DNA from: Lachnospiraceae bacterium
GTDB taxonomy: Bacteria > Bacillota > Clostridia > Lachnospirales > Lachnospiraceae
Assembly: GCA_017961385.1 (NCBI GenBank)
Contig: JAGCXJ010000342.1
Coordinates: 1-6,080 of the forward strand
Length of the DNA: 6,080 nucleotides
Direction: 5' to 3'
The position numbers were made by a program, and so were the translations under genes. Positions 5,592 through 6,080 of this stretch are shown here, one piece after another (within the stretch, counting starts at the first letter, position 1; each line of letters starts with the position of its first letter). Under the pieces are notes generated by a model. That model was not told the origin of the DNA. It saw only the letters and a list, made by a program, of their open reading frames with translations, and did not search any database.

Positions 5592-6080
5592 TTAAGCTGT
5601 TCTCTTTATCATCCTGACTATCGTTACCGGTGTGCAGAGATTCCATTCCTTTTTGCATCCGTCAAATTCAAAACCGTATTTGTGATAGAAATCTATGGCT
5701 CTCTTATTTTTCTCGAAAACCCATACAAATACCGTTTTATACCCGCTGAGCCTGGAAACTGCTTCATTCATCAATCTGTATCCTACCTTACGGCCGTAGT
5801 ATTCTGAAAGGACATAGATCGCTACAACCTCTCCCGCATCATTCAGATCTTCATCTCTTGACGGACCATAAACCGCAAATCCAACTACTTTCTCTTTATC
5901 CTTGGCAACAAGAGTGTTTTCCGGAAACTGCCGCGCACGGGCAGTTGTAGCCTCTACGGTCATTGTATCAAGATATCTGTCATTTACAATGCCTCTATAA
6001 GCTTCCTGCCATGAAGTACAATGAACATATCCCCTGCCGCACAACTCCTCATCGGTTTCAGCTGATTTAATGATTATAGA
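5592..6080 (-). CDS. GNAT family N-acetyltransferase (N-terminus outside window)
   Basis: The frame is open to the right edge, giving 162 residues and a TAA stop. An internal TTG at 6044 is not the real start: the upstream residues (IIIKSAETDEEL) continue the usual GNAT first strand, so only a few N-terminal residues should be missing. Visible features are the conserved SWQEAYRGIV segment after helix 1, then VVAIYVLSEYYGRKVGYRLM as strand 4 plus the acetyl-CoA loop, then NKRAIDFYHKYGFEFDG as the C-terminal helix and strand. In the pyrophosphate loop the usual first Gly of GxGxG/A is replaced by Lys (GRKVGYR). The fold should bind acetyl-CoA and acetylate an amine, but the substrate is unknown. 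It is the first visible gene of a pair with the methyltransferase; its promoter lies outside the window. Confidence 0.9.
   Translation of the reverse strand, partial: SIIIKSAETDEELCGRGYVHCTSWQEAYRGIVNDRYLDTMTVEATTARARQFPENTLVAKDKEKVVGFAVYGPSRDEDLNDAGEVVAIYVLSEYYGRKVGYRLMNEAVSRLSGYKTVFVWVFEKNKRAIDFYHKYGFEFDGCKKEWNLCTPVTIVRMIKRTA

Noticed and set aside
5581..5658. Longer N-terminus for the methyltransferase (start at 5658)
   Set aside because: It would overlap the acetyltransferase gene by 67 nt and bury the good AAAGGGG site of the ATG at 5580.

Overview
The window looks like chromosomal DNA of a low-to-mid GC anaerobic Firmicute, probably a Clostridia/Lachnospiraceae-type gut or rumen bacterium. 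This rests on AGA/ATA-rich codon use, strong AGGAGG-like ribosome binding sites, short intergenic gaps, and the protein families present. The assignment to Clostridia is inference. All eight recognisable genes lie on the minus strand, so transcription runs from right to left. I see no tRNA, rRNA, CRISPR array, insertion sequence or phage gene.

Right to left. (1) Positions 6080-4828 hold a two-gene unit: a GNAT acetyltransferase whose N-terminus lies just outside the window, then a class I SAM-dependent methyltransferase. (2) Positions 4807-4435 hold a monocistronic unit: a direct-repeat element of 21-bp period, a candidate extended -10 promoter, a 75-residue two-helix membrane protein, and a strong intrinsic terminator. 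(3) Positions 4416-3005 hold a tight three-gene operon with an extended -10 promoter: an unrecognised acidic protein with a TTG start, a RimJ/RimL-type GNAT acetyltransferase, and a glyoxalase/bleomycin-resistance-fold (VOC) protein. Gaps are 4 nt and an ATGA overlap. (4) Positions 2874-2101 encode a complete classical short-chain dehydrogenase/reductase, except that codon 191 is an in-frame TGA just before the conserved PGYF motif. A textbook terminator follows. (5) Positions 2036-1 hold a TetR-family repressor gene followed by an MFS efflux-type transporter that runs off the left edge.

The best-supported regulatory story is the TetR/MFS pair. A 17-bp palindrome, ACCGACA-N3-TGTCGGT, occurs exactly twice in the intergenic DNA: once just downstream of the -10 of the tetR promoter and once just upstream of the MFS ribosome binding site. 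This implies that the repressor controls both itself and the pump, even though the two genes are co-directional. The other genes are small detoxification- or modification-type enzymes (two acetyltransferases, VOC, methyltransferase) whose substrates cannot be read from sequence.

No clearly new multi-gene system is evident. The observations most worth checking are the paired operators, the UGA inside the dehydrogenase, and the 21-bp-period repeat, which resembles LytTR-type regulator sites, upstream of the small membrane protein.
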